From positions 40,001-104,000 of the forward strand of contig JAGTXO010000024.1 of NCBI GenBank assembly GCA_019448385.1: a stretch of 64,000 nucleotides of DNA, written 5' to 3'. Source of the DNA: Diacronema lutheri. Lineage: Eukaryota > Haptophyta > Pavlovophyceae > Pavlovales > Pavlovaceae. The notes below the pieces were generated by a model. That model saw only the letters and a list, made by a program, of their open reading frames with translations. It made no database searches and was not told where the DNA came from. Both the position numbers and the translations under genes were made by a program. How positions within the stretch are numbered: the first letter of the stretch is position 1; the number at the start of each line of letters is the position of its first letter. This document shows, piece by piece, positions 56,538-64,000 of the stretch.

Positions 56538-57786
56538 ATGGCGCCGTTCACGACGCTCATCGCGCGCCTCCAGCCTGGGGGCAGCTGGTCGTGGGTGCGG
56601 CGCGCGTACCGTGTGGCGCGACTCGGCGGCATCACGGTGGCGATCTACGGCGCGGGCAAAACGGCGGGGCACATCGAGGTGCTCGCCGACCCGGACGGCA
56701 TGCGCCGGCAGCTCGTCCACTCGTTTGTCGAGCGCTCCTTCGACCCGGGCGAACGGCGCACCATGACGCCCGCGGTGCACGACGAGTGGTCCGCGCTGCA
56801 CCGCCGCGTTTCGTCCGTTGGCGCGCGCATCGTTGTAGCGGCGCGCGAGCACGTGGCGGCGCAGCGCTCCGAGCTGCGGCGGCGCATCGCGCAGCTCGCG
56901 CGCGAGGCGCAGCTCGCGTCCGACGCGCCGCCCTCCTCGCAAGCTGCGCGCGCGGCTGAGGATGCGGACGAGGCGCGCGCCCAGGACGCGTATTGGGCGG
57001 CTGCAGAGCGGCGGCTCTCCGGCCAGTGGCAGTGGGTCGTCACCAACAGCCAGGCGGTCAACGCCTTTGTCACGCCGGTGCGCGACGGAGAGACGCCCTC
57101 GTGCCGCCGCGCCGCCGGGCCGCCGCGCCGCCGCGCCGTCCTCACGCGTCGGCGCGCCCGCATCTCCGCCTCGCCGCGCGCGCGCGCGCGCGCGCACGCG
57201 CCGCGCACAGTACTGCCCGCGTTGCGTGTTTGTGCTCGAGGGGCTGCTCACGCAGCTGCAGCCGACCGACGACGAGCTTGCGATGGTCATCGCGCACGAG
57301 CTCGCGCACCAGCTGCACGACCACGGCTCGCGCACGCTGCAGCACGGTGTGGAGGGCGCGCTGCTGCAGCTGCTCGTGCTCTCGCTGCTCGACCCGACGG
57401 GCCTGCTCGAGCTCGCCGTCTCCGCAACGATGCAGCTCGGCTCGTACGTCAGTCGCCGCCAATTTGACCGCGAGTGCGAGGCGGAGGCGGATGCGACGGG
57501 CCTTGACATTGTCACGCGCGCGTGCTTCGATCCGGTGGCGGCCGCGCGGATGATGAGCAAATTCGTTGAGCTCGACCCGGACCGCTCGTCTGCCTGGCTG
57601 CGCTCGCACCCGCTCGCCGCTACGCGCCTCAAACGCCTTCTCTCGCAGAGCGGTCGGATCGAGGCGGACGCGCGCGCCCGGGAGCACTGCGCGCACGAGC
57701 AGCTCGACCTGCGCGCGGCCTTGCGCGCGCTCTACGAGCGGAGCGCGCCGCCCACGGTTGCGCCGTCGGCGCCGAGGGGCTCATAG
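56538..57786 (+). CDS. OMA1: Mitochondrial metalloprotease, OMA1-like (peptidase M48)
   Basis: 371 residues in two exons (56538-57077 and 57211-57786), with a GTGCGC donor and CACAG acceptor. Exon 1 ends in WQWVVTNSQAVNAFVTP and exon 2 starts near CVFVLEGLLTQLQPTDDELA, as in M48 enzymes. The zinc motif HELAH lies in MVIAHELAHQLHDHGSRTLQ, and the third ligand region is FDRECEAEADATGLDIVTRA with FDPVAAARMMSKF. HPLAATRLKRL is the usual C-terminal landmark. A hydrophobic stretch (LLQLLVLSLLDPTGLLELAV) lies between them. OMA1 cleaves inner-membrane proteins such as OPA1 or DELE1 homologues under stress; targeting is not obvious from the N-terminus (MAPFTTLIARLQPGGSWSWV), which is basic and could be a presequence. 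Confidence 0.85.
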
Positions 57787-58032
57787 CCGGCGCTGTGTAG
57801 GACCAATGCGCGTCAGTCTGGTCGCTGCCGGCTCCTTCGCCAAGTCGTTGACGTCGTCCGGCCTTGCCGTGCAAATGGCGCGGGCGCGCAGGCGGTGGCG
57901 GCAGGCAAGCTTGCGGTGCGCGGCGGCCAGGTGTTGGGCGCCTCTGGGCCTGCCCGCGCCTCCGCCCCTGTGAGCTGCTCCAGCTGCTGCTCGACGGGCT
58001 GCGCTCTGAGGTGCGCAGGGTCGCCGCCGCTC
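57787..58032. other. Spacer between convergent genes, no gene seen
   Basis: 246 bp between the 3' ends of the M48 protease gene and the small minus-strand gene. Nothing recognised. Confidence 0.5.
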
Positions 58033-58464
58033 TTAAGCGGCGGCTGCCTGCAGGTGCTGCTTGAGCCAGTCGGTTGGTGGCACGTGCTCCGTGCCATTCA
58101 GCTCGGCGATCGCGGCCTCGAGCACGGCCACGAAGAACTCCATTACGCGCGCCTCGGCCACGTAGCGCGGGAGCGCAGCGTTCGTGTCCGTGCCACGCAC
58201 GTCATGCGAGCTCAAGTAGCGCGCTTGCGCCATCGCGCTCGGGCCCGGCTCGGTGCCCGCCAGCTTGTCGAGAAGGTACTGCCGGATGTCGGCCGGCATG
58301 TCCGAAAACACGGCCAGCAGTAGCTCGTCGAGCAGCTTACCAAGCCCGCTCGCCACGACGACGTCGTGCGCCGGATGAATCGCGAGCCAGCTTCGCACCG
58401 TGCGCGGCGTCTCGGGCCGCGAATTCAAGAAGGTGCTGACGCGTGCCGACGCCACTCGCTCCAT
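58033..58464 (-). CDS. Small RIIa/DPY-30-like protein, hypothetical
   Basis: A single exon of 143 residues (MERVASARVSTFLNSRPETP). The segment LAVFSDMPADIRQYLLDKLA resembles the dimerisation-docking helix pair of RIIa/DPY-30 proteins (P-x-D-I-x-x-Y-L). A second amphipathic block is ARVMEFFVAVLEAAIAELNG, followed by VPPTDWLKQHL. RIIa-like proteins are common radial-spoke and ciliary components, which would suit its divergent partner CYB5D1, a radial-spoke protein in animals and algae (58 bp between starts). The assignment is weak and rests on one motif. Confidence 0.5.
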   Translation of the reverse strand: MERVASARVSTFLNSRPETPRTVRSWLAIHPAHDVVVASGLGKLLDELLLAVFSDMPADIRQYLLDKLAGTEPGPSAMAQARYLSSHDVRGTDTNAALPRYVAEARVMEFFVAVLEAAIAELNGTEHVPPTDWLKQHLQAAAA

Positions 58465-58522
58465 GGCCGCACCAACGACCAGCGCTTATTTACGTACAGT
58501 AGCAAAAGTAACGTCCGAGCCC

Positions 58523-59475
58523 ATGGGGCGAGGTGAGCGCGGGACGGCAGGAGCGACGGAACGGCGCGCCGCGGCGCGCCGTGTTTTTCACCATGGCCAC
58601 GCCCGGCGCTTTCCCCTCCGCCTGCCGCCCTGCGCCCTTCGTGCGCTTCCCGCCCCTTCTGTTCGGTCGCGCGGCGTCCAGCCCAGCGGCGGTACTACAC
58701 CCCACGCGAGGTCGCGGAGCACGATTCGGCAGAGGACTGCTGGGTGTCCTTCTTTGGGCAGGTGCATCACCTGACGCCGCTGCTCGAGGCGAACAAGGGC
58801 ATTCTTGCCCAGCCCATCATCGACCACGCCGGCCAGGACATCACCCACTGGTTCGACTCGGTCACGCGCGACGTGAAGTCGTACGTCGACCCGGCGACCG
58901 AGCTGCGCGCGCCCTACACGCCGATGGGCCGCTTCATCCACGTTCCGCCGCTCGAGCCGACGGCGGACTGGGTTGTCGGCTTTGAAAAGCCCTGGTGGAA
59001 GGTGCGGCTCGCGCGACCGCCGCGCGTGCGGCATCCGCGCGACTGCGCGCAAGCGACGGCGGCATCCTCACGCCCGCCCGCGTCCTCGCCGCTGGCCCCC
59101 GCCCGACGCGCCTGCGCGGCACCGCGGACTACCGCGCAGGACGAACAATACGTGGTAGGCAAGCTGACGGCCATGACGCGCCCGCTCTCCGTCAAGAACA
59201 TGCTCACACGCCAGCAGCACCGGCTCGAGGTGTGCGCCGAGGAGAGCATGGACGAGATTCTCCAGCGCTACCTCGACTGCAACAACCACGCCGGCTCGTA
59301 CACGTGGAAGCGCACGGACTCGAAGCAAATCGGTCGCGTGCTCGACATGGGCAAGACGCTGGACGAGAACGGCATCCCGGACGAGCGGCCAACGTTCGAC
59401 GCGCTCTCGATTGACGACGAGTATTACGTGCCGACTGTGCACCTCTACTTTGCCGACGACCTCACCGTCTTATGA
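58523..59475 (+). CDS. CYB5D1: CYB5D1, cytochrome b5-domain ciliary protein
   Basis: 221 residues in three exons: 58523-58532 (10 nt), 58682-59001 and 59140-59475. The tiny exon 1 (ATG GGG CGA G, GTGAGC donor) joins to give MGRAQRRYYTPREVAEHDSA, matching the start of animal CYB5D1. The cytochrome b5-like core follows: CWVSFFGQVHHLTPLLEANK, AQPIIDHAGQDITHWFDSVT, MGRFIHVPPLEPTADW and FEKPWWK. The C-terminal ubiquitin-like half has YVVGKLTAMTRPLSVKNML, RLEVCAEESMDEILQRYLDC, HAGSYTWKR, KTLDENGIPDE and HLYFADDLTVL. Family members bind haem through the b5 domain and sit in radial spokes, where they modulate beating in response to redox. This is good evidence of a motile flagellum. Confidence 0.93.
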
Positions 59476-59605
59476 ACGGTGGAATAGTGGGGCGCCTCTG
59501 GGATGCCGTGGTGCCAACCCCACGGGTGGGGGAAAGGGAGGAAGGACGCACGAAACCCTTGCGGCGTAGAAGCACCCTCCTCGCTCGCCCGCTCAGGCGA
59601 CGGCA

Positions 59606-60799
59606 TCACACCCGCACGGCCGCTCGTCCGTCGCGCAGGGCACAGTCGGCGCTGTGCGGCGAAGCGCACGCAGACAGCGGCTCGTCCGACCCGCTGCGAC
59701 TGTCAGTGTGCGGGAAGGGGGGGGCAGGGGCGTCTTCTGCGTAGTACTGGCTGTACCCGGCGACGTGCGCCTCGAGCAGCGCACGCTGCGTGCGTCGTGC
59801 GTGCGCGCCGGCGCTGCTGAGCGGCCGCTCGCCGCACGCGTCCTTGCAGCACCACTTCGCGCTCGCCCTTTCCCGCTCGCCGCACGCGTCCTTTAGACCC
59901 CGCGCGCCCGTGCGCGCTGCGGCGGCTGCGCCATCGTGCGCGCGCGCGACTCGCGGCTCGCGGCCGGCGCTGCGGCCGGCCGGCGAGATGTGACTGGCGT
60001 GGCCGCCGCGCTCGTGCGCGGCGCGCGCGCGCGCGCGCGCGCGCTGCTCGCGCACTGCCTGCACGCCGATGGCGCCAAGCAGCAGCAGCACGACCAGCAC
60101 GGCGATCGCCGTGCCCGTGCCCGCCGCGCGCGGCGTGGTCGCGACCACCGACTCGCGCGGCGCTTCCGCCGGTGAGCCCGGCCGTGAGCTCCGGCGCGCC
60201 GACGCGCGCGGCGACGACGGCGGTGGAGAGGGGGCGCCGACGATAGCGACGGCGGCGACCGTGAGTGGCGCGTCGACGGCTAGGCCGGTCGAGTTGGCCA
60301 CGGACGACTCGACTGCAGCGCTTGCGCCGAGGACGCGCGCGCGAGCGGCCTCCTCGGCAAAGGCGGCGTCGAGTGCGACGCTGAACGCAACGATGACCGA
60401 CGCGGCGCCGACGCTCCCCACGCGCGGCTCGCGCGCGATCGCGAGCGCCGTTTGCACCGCGGACGCAAACTGCGCTCGTAGCAGCGCGCCAGACGGCGTC
60501 AGCTCGTCCCACGCCGACACGTCGCCCGCAAGGCCGATGGAGCACGAGAGAAGCGCGCCCGAGAATGGCGGCGGCGGGCGCGGCGGCGACGGCGGCGACG
60601 GCGGCGACGGGGGCGGCGGCGAGTGCAGCGGGGGCGGCGGCGATGGTGGCGGCGGGGACGGCGGCGGCGGCGACGGCGACGGCGGCGGCGATGGCGGCGG
60701 CGACGGCGGCGGCAACGACGGCGGCGATGACGGCGGCGATGGCGGCGGCAAAGCCGATGCGGCGGCGAGCATCAGCGCCACCAGCCGGGCCGCCGGCAT
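59606..60799 (-). CDS. Proline-rich type I membrane protein, pherophorin/extensin-like
   Basis: An intronless protein of 397 residues. The start at 60799 (MPAARLVALMLAAASALPPP) is a signal peptide that runs straight into about 55 residues of Ser-Pro-Pro-Pro repeats, like the hydroxyproline-rich rods of algal cell-surface proteins. A compact domain follows (SGALLSCSIGLAGDVSAWDE, LRAQFASAVQTALAIAREPR, AASVIVAFSVALDAAFAEEA), then a transmembrane helix (GTAIAVLVVLLLLGAIGVQA) with a basic stop-transfer sequence. The cytoplasmic tail contains two KDACGER copies. The topology suggests a surface receptor or adhesion protein. The extracellular domain is not one I recognise. The GGC-repeat DNA encoding the Pro tract at 60565-60760 is prone to length change. 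It is head-to-head with the next gene, 56 bp between starts. Confidence 0.75.
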   Translation of the reverse strand: MPAARLVALMLAAASALPPPSPPSSPPSLPPPSPPPSPPPSPSPPPPSPPPPSPPPPLHSPPPPSPPSPPSPPRPPPPFSGALLSCSIGLAGDVSAWDELTPSGALLRAQFASAVQTALAIAREPRVGSVGAASVIVAFSVALDAAFAEEAARARVLGASAAVESSVANSTGLAVDAPLTVAAVAIVGAPSPPPSSPRASARRSSRPGSPAEAPRESVVATTPRAAGTGTAIAVLVVLLLLGAIGVQAVREQRARARARAAHERGGHASHISPAGRSAGREPRVARAHDGAAAAARTGARGLKDACGERERASAKWCCKDACGERPLSSAGAHARRTQRALLEAHVAGYSQYYAEDAPAPPFPHTDSRSGSDEPLSACASPHSADCALRDGRAAVRV

Positions 60800-60855
60800 C
60801 GCCAGCCGGGGCGGACCGGTGGGCGCGGCGCAAGAACGGCGTATGAAAACTAGCG

Positions 60856-61878
60856 ATGTCGGGCAGCTGTCAACGCGTGGAGGGTGAGAGGGGCTTGCAG
60901 GAGCGGGTGGCGTCTCTCTCGCAGCTGCTCGCGCAGCTGGACGAGCACGCGGCGAAGCTCGCAACCGAGCGCGCGCGCGTCGCCGCCGAGCTCGCAAAGC
61001 TGCTCGCAAAGGTGAACCTCCACGCGCCGAAGGCCGGCGCGCTGCCGGTCGCCGAGCCGCCGCCGGCCGCGCGCGCCAAGGCCGAGGGGGCGCGGCTCAA
61101 GGACGCGCGCGGCAAGTGCGCCGCAATGTGCGTCGAGGAGATCGACCGCGTCGCGTCGCTCTGGTCCGCGGCCGTCTCGTGCGTCGCGCTCGGCGCGTCG
61201 TGCGCGCTGTTGCTCTTTGACGGCGCGCCGCCCGAGTGGACGAGCCAGTTTGCCGCGCAGTGCCCGCAGCTCGCGGAGCAACTGAGCCGGCGCACCGCTG
61301 CGATGGCGCCTGCCGTCTTCGCGTCAATCGGCTCCGAGGATCGCTTCTACGTGCGATACGCAGACGGCAAGCAGGAGTGGATCGCATCCTCCGAGTGCAC
61401 CGCCGACGTGAAGGCGAAACCGGTCGCTCAGGCGCGCCGCGCGGCGCCGCGCCGAAGCCGAGCCCTCGCTCGCCGCGGGCGCGCGCGCTCCTCCCGTCCG
61501 CCATGAGAGCACGCGACGCACGCGCCGCGCCGCGCTGCGCGCCAGGTCTCGTTTGGGCGCGATTGGGATGATTATGTGATCGTGTACAGGGACGGCTCTC
61601 TCAAGTGGACGGGCGCGCCGCCCAAGCTCGCCGCCAAGCTCAAGGCGCTCTCGCTCGGCTCGCCGTCCGTCGCCCACGTGTGCATGGGCCCGGAGGGCGA
61701 GTGGTTCGTCGCATTCCTCGACGGCACGTGGGAGATGGGCGGCTGCTCCGACGCGCTCGCCGACAAGGTGGCCGACGTGCTCAAGGGCGGCAACGCGATC
61801 AGGAGTATCACATTTGGCGCGCGTGACTCCTGGCTCATCCGATACACCAAGCCGCAGCCGCGCAAGCCGCCACAATAG
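60856..61878 (+). CDS. WG-like repeat protein of unknown function
   Basis: 294 residues in two exons (60856-61407 and 61546-61878; GTGAAG donor). The N-terminus is a coiled coil (LQERVASLSQLLAQLDEHAA, LATERARVAAELAKLLAKVN). Then come three or four related units of about 35 residues: SIGSEDRFYVRYADGKQEWI, SFGRDWDDYVIVYRDGSLKW, CMGPEGEWFVAFLDGTWEMG and TFGARDSWLIRYTK, each with F-G, an aromatic, and D-G-x-x-x-W, often followed by P-x-x-L-A-x-K-L. These match small tryptophan-rich repeats seen in many algal and amoebal proteins; their fold is probably beta-strand based. The function is unknown. Confidence 0.7.
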
Positions 61879-62098
61879 CACGGGCGAAAGCTGGAGATGA
61901 CTTTTGGCACAAACCTGATCTTTGGCAACGCAGCCGCACGCAGGGGCTCGCGCGGCCAGGCGCTGCCAGCGGGCGCGCGTTCGCCCCCGCGGCGCGCGCC
62001 GCCGGCGCGTGCGCGCGCCGGCGCGCGCACCGCACGCACGCGCCGCCCTGCCGGCGCGCCGAGGCGGCGCGTGGCGACGGCGGCGCGTGGGCGCGTGC

Positions 62099-62914
62099 CT
62101 ACTTGGGCTTGTACTTGTGCGGGAACATGAGCGGACCGAGGCGCTCCTTGCACTCGGTCATGATGCCGACGGCAAGGATCATTCGGCCGGTGCGCCACGC
62201 CCAGCCGCGGAAGAAGCTGCTGAGTCCGCCCTGCGAGTAAAGGGTGCCGGCAGTGTGAGAGAAGCCCTTGTAGGTCTTCTGCTCCACGTCGCCCTGCATG
62301 CAGGTCTTCATCGTGTCGAGCGGGTGCGACAGAGTCGCGCAGAGGACGCCGGCGCCGATCGCGCCGACCATCTTGGCCTGCACGCCGTCAAATCCGGCCT
62401 GTTCGCGCAGCATGCCGGCGAAGGCGGGGCCGACGCCGACGTAGCCGGCGGTGAAGAGGCCCTCGCGGCCGCACGAAGGGATCAGCCCGCGGAAGATTGA
62501 CAGGACGCCGTTTTCGCGCATGAGGCGCGCGGGTGTCGCGAGGAGCGAGCCGCCAAACCGCTGCTGCTGGATGAGCACGAGCTCCATCGGCGCGCAGAGG
62601 AAGCCCGAGAGCGCGCCGCCGCAGAAGCCCGACGCGACCTGCTCCTCGTCCGTCAGTTTGCGGTGCGCGCTCTGCCCGCCGGTGATCAGCCCCGCCGAGA
62701 AGCTCGAGAGCGGGAACTGGAGCGCGGTGAGGCTCGCCATGTTGATCACCGAGACCGTCAGGCCGCGGTAGAGCACCATCGGGTTGAGCGTGAGCGGGAG
62801 GCCCTGCTGCGAGGCATTCTTGCAGTAGAGCATGGGCTGCAAGATTGTCACCTCGATCGTGCCCGCCGTCGCGCCGACGGCGAAGTTCTCCGCGCCGCTG
62901 AGCTCGGTCGACAT
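62099..62914 (-). CDS. Mitochondrial carrier family (SLC25) protein
   Basis: An intronless protein of 271 residues; the start at 62914 gives MSTELSGAENFAVGATAGTI. Three repeats of about 90 residues are seen, with carrier signatures in each: EVTILQPMLYCKNASQQG (degenerate first motif, Q-P-M rather than P-x-D), LCAPMELVLIQQQRFGG and LSHPLDTMKTCMQGD, plus glycine-rich turns (FRGLIPSCGREGLFTAGYVG, FFRGWAWRTGRM). The first and second motifs lack the usual acidic and basic pair, so the matrix salt-bridge network is weakened, as in some carriers of unusual substrates. The C-terminus (PLMFPHKYKPK) is basic. Substrate unknown; location is probably the mitochondrial inner membrane. Confidence 0.85.
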   Translation of the reverse strand: MSTELSGAENFAVGATAGTIEVTILQPMLYCKNASQQGLPLTLNPMVLYRGLTVSVINMASLTALQFPLSSFSAGLITGGQSAHRKLTDEEQVASGFCGGALSGFLCAPMELVLIQQQRFGGSLLATPARLMRENGVLSIFRGLIPSCGREGLFTAGYVGVGPAFAGMLREQAGFDGVQAKMVGAIGAGVLCATLSHPLDTMKTCMQGDVEQKTYKGFSHTAGTLYSQGGLSSFFRGWAWRTGRMILAVGIMTECKERLGPLMFPHKYKPK

Positions 62915-63132
62915 CCTCCCCCACCCGTGCGAGGTGTGCCCGAAAGCGACGAACCGATGACCCGAAGCAGTTTTTTTTTTGAGGGGTACCCATAATAATA
63001 TCATGGAGGGCGACTCTGAAAAAAACGGGGCGGGGGCTTCTCAGAGTGGCGCCAGCGGGTCGGACTCAGGGTCCGCGCCGGGGCAAGGTCGGGCCGACGG
63101 GCGCTCGGCGCGCGCGGGCTGGGGCCGGCCGC

Positions 63133-64000
63133 TCACATGCGCCGGCTCGCCGCGAGCGCGGCGGGGTCGTGGACGAGCAGCGCGTGGCGGAACGGCGGGA
63201 GCAGCGCGCCGGCCGCAGGCGCGGCGAGGCTGGCGAGCGTCCTTGCGCCGTCGGCGGCCGCACGCTCGGCCGCGCCGATCGCGTCGGCACGTCGCTTCTC
63301 GTCGGCCATCGAGTTGGCGGGTTCGCGCGCGAACGACACACCCGCCGCGTTCAGCAGCACACACAGGGCAACCGCCGCGTGCCCAAGCGCGGCGCGCTCT
63401 CCGTCGGAGCCCTTGGCGCCGCGCGCGCGCGCCGCCCACACGCGCTGCAGCGCGCGCAGCGTGTCGGGCGTGCGCGCGAGCTGCGCGAGCGCGGCGGCGC
63501 CGGGCGCCCAGTGCAGGCCGCCGGACGGCGCGCTCGCGCGCGCAGCATCGTCCGCAGCGTCGCGCAGCAGCTGCGCGTGCATCGACAGCATGCGCATGTG
63601 CTCCGCCTCGCACAGCAGCAGCTGCGCGGGCAGCCGCGCGGCGACGCCCAGCTCGGCGGCGGACGGCGGCGCGAGGGCGAGCGTGAGCACCGCGCCGCGC
63701 ATCGGCGCGCGCGCGCCACGCGGCTGCGCGTCGGCCGCGGCGGCGGGCGCGGCGGCGCGCGCACGACGGCCCGTCGCGTCGTCTCGCGCCGCGCGCTGAA
63801 CGTCCGCTCGCACCGCGAGCGGTCCGGATCCGTCAAAGGCCGAGCCGCGGTGGAGCGGCACCGCACGCTCTCGCACCGCACCGCTCGGCTGGCCCGGCCG
63901 CGCAGGCCGCCACTCCGCGAGCAGCTCGAGCGGCAGCGCGCCCCAGCACAACGCGAGCGTGCGCGGCCGCGCGTGCCGCCGCCGCGCGTACACGGAGCCG
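63133..64000 (-). CDS. 3' part of an uncharacterised alanine-rich protein, runs off the window
   Basis: About 290 C-terminal residues are visible, ending in LLVHDPAALAASRRM at 63133; the start lies beyond 64000. Helix-like segments (LPAQLLLCEAEHMRMLSMHA, QLLRDAADDAARASAP, RTPDTLRALQRVWAARA, LGHAAVALCVLLNAAGVSFA, EKRRADAIGAAERAAADGA) suggest an all-alpha protein, and the upstream part (LALCWGALPLELLAEWRP) looks folded. I do not recognise it. The opposite strand is also open but shows no motif. Confidence 0.5.
   Translation of the reverse strand, partial: GSVYARRRHARPRTLALCWGALPLELLAEWRPARPGQPSGAVRERAVPLHRGSAFDGSGPLAVRADVQRAARDDATGRRARAAAPAAAADAQPRGARAPMRGAVLTLALAPPSAAELGVAARLPAQLLLCEAEHMRMLSMHAQLLRDAADDAARASAPSGGLHWAPGAAALAQLARTPDTLRALQRVWAARARGAKGSDGERAALGHAAVALCVLLNAAGVSFAREPANSMADEKRRADAIGAAERAAADGARTLASLAAPAAGALLPPFRHALLVHDPAALAASRRM

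Noticed and set aside
1-64000. tRNA, rRNA or spliceosomal RNA genes
   Set aside because: I found no T-loop/B-box, rRNA or snRNA core sequences on reading both strands. A covariance-model scan would be needed to exclude them.

Overview
The window is nuclear DNA of a very GC-rich, flagellated, photosynthetic protist with a complex (secondary) plastid, most likely a haptophyte. A GC-rich pelagophyte or similar alga cannot be excluded. The evidence is: short spliceosomal introns (about 85-550 nt) filled with CG-dinucleotide runs; proteins with an N-terminal signal peptide followed by an Ala-Phe-type junction and a transit-like stretch (uL29, pyruvate kinase, one unknown, possibly ArgJ); cilium-linked genes (SHIPPO/STPG, Tubby, CYB5D1, perhaps an RIIa-like protein); and ER and mitochondrial genes. 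No rRNA, tRNA or CRISPR was recognised.

Layout. 1-3145: two tandem, degraded copies of the ER chaperone gene HYOU1, whose intact copy lies at 30617-34632. 3944-8295: a full ABCB/MDR transporter whose two ATPase domains are identical over 679 bp. 8529-11468: aspartokinase-homoserine dehydrogenase, with a homoserine dehydrogenase half that lacks key residues. 11517-19718: SHIPPO-repeat protein, mitochondrial uS4, a BTB-BACK-FHA fusion and a Tubby-like protein. 19934-25731: DOPA-dioxygenase-like enzyme, D-type-like cyclin, proteasome RPN10 and a small TFIIA-alpha-like protein. 25819-40576: LRR protein, gamma-carbonic-anhydrase-like protein, plastid uL29, HYOU1, ArgJ, EF-hand protein, short plastid pyruvate kinase and a plastid-targeted unknown. 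40.6-52.4 kb: a candidate mobile element bounded by imperfect inverted repeats. It holds a degraded minus-strand gene and a giant plus-strand gene combining a PD-(D/E)XK nuclease motif set with a C-terminal Fanzor (TnpB-like) RuvC nuclease. 52609-64000: unknown protein, PPR-TrmB fusion, OMA1-like protease, small RIIa-like protein, CYB5D1, proline-rich membrane protein, WG-like repeat protein, mitochondrial carrier and the 3' part of one more gene.

Gene organisation. Genes are tightly packed, and many form head-to-head pairs with 28-233 bp between start codons. Most 5' splice sites read GTGCG rather than GTRAG, and at least two introns are GC-AG. Where exon junctions are given, they come from matching reading phase, splice dinucleotides and conservation of the joined protein; no transcript data were available. 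The most notable items are the nuclease-Fanzor element, the identical ABCB ATPase domains, the apparent pseudo-homoserine dehydrogenase, the BTB-BACK-FHA fusion and the chaperone pseudogene pair.
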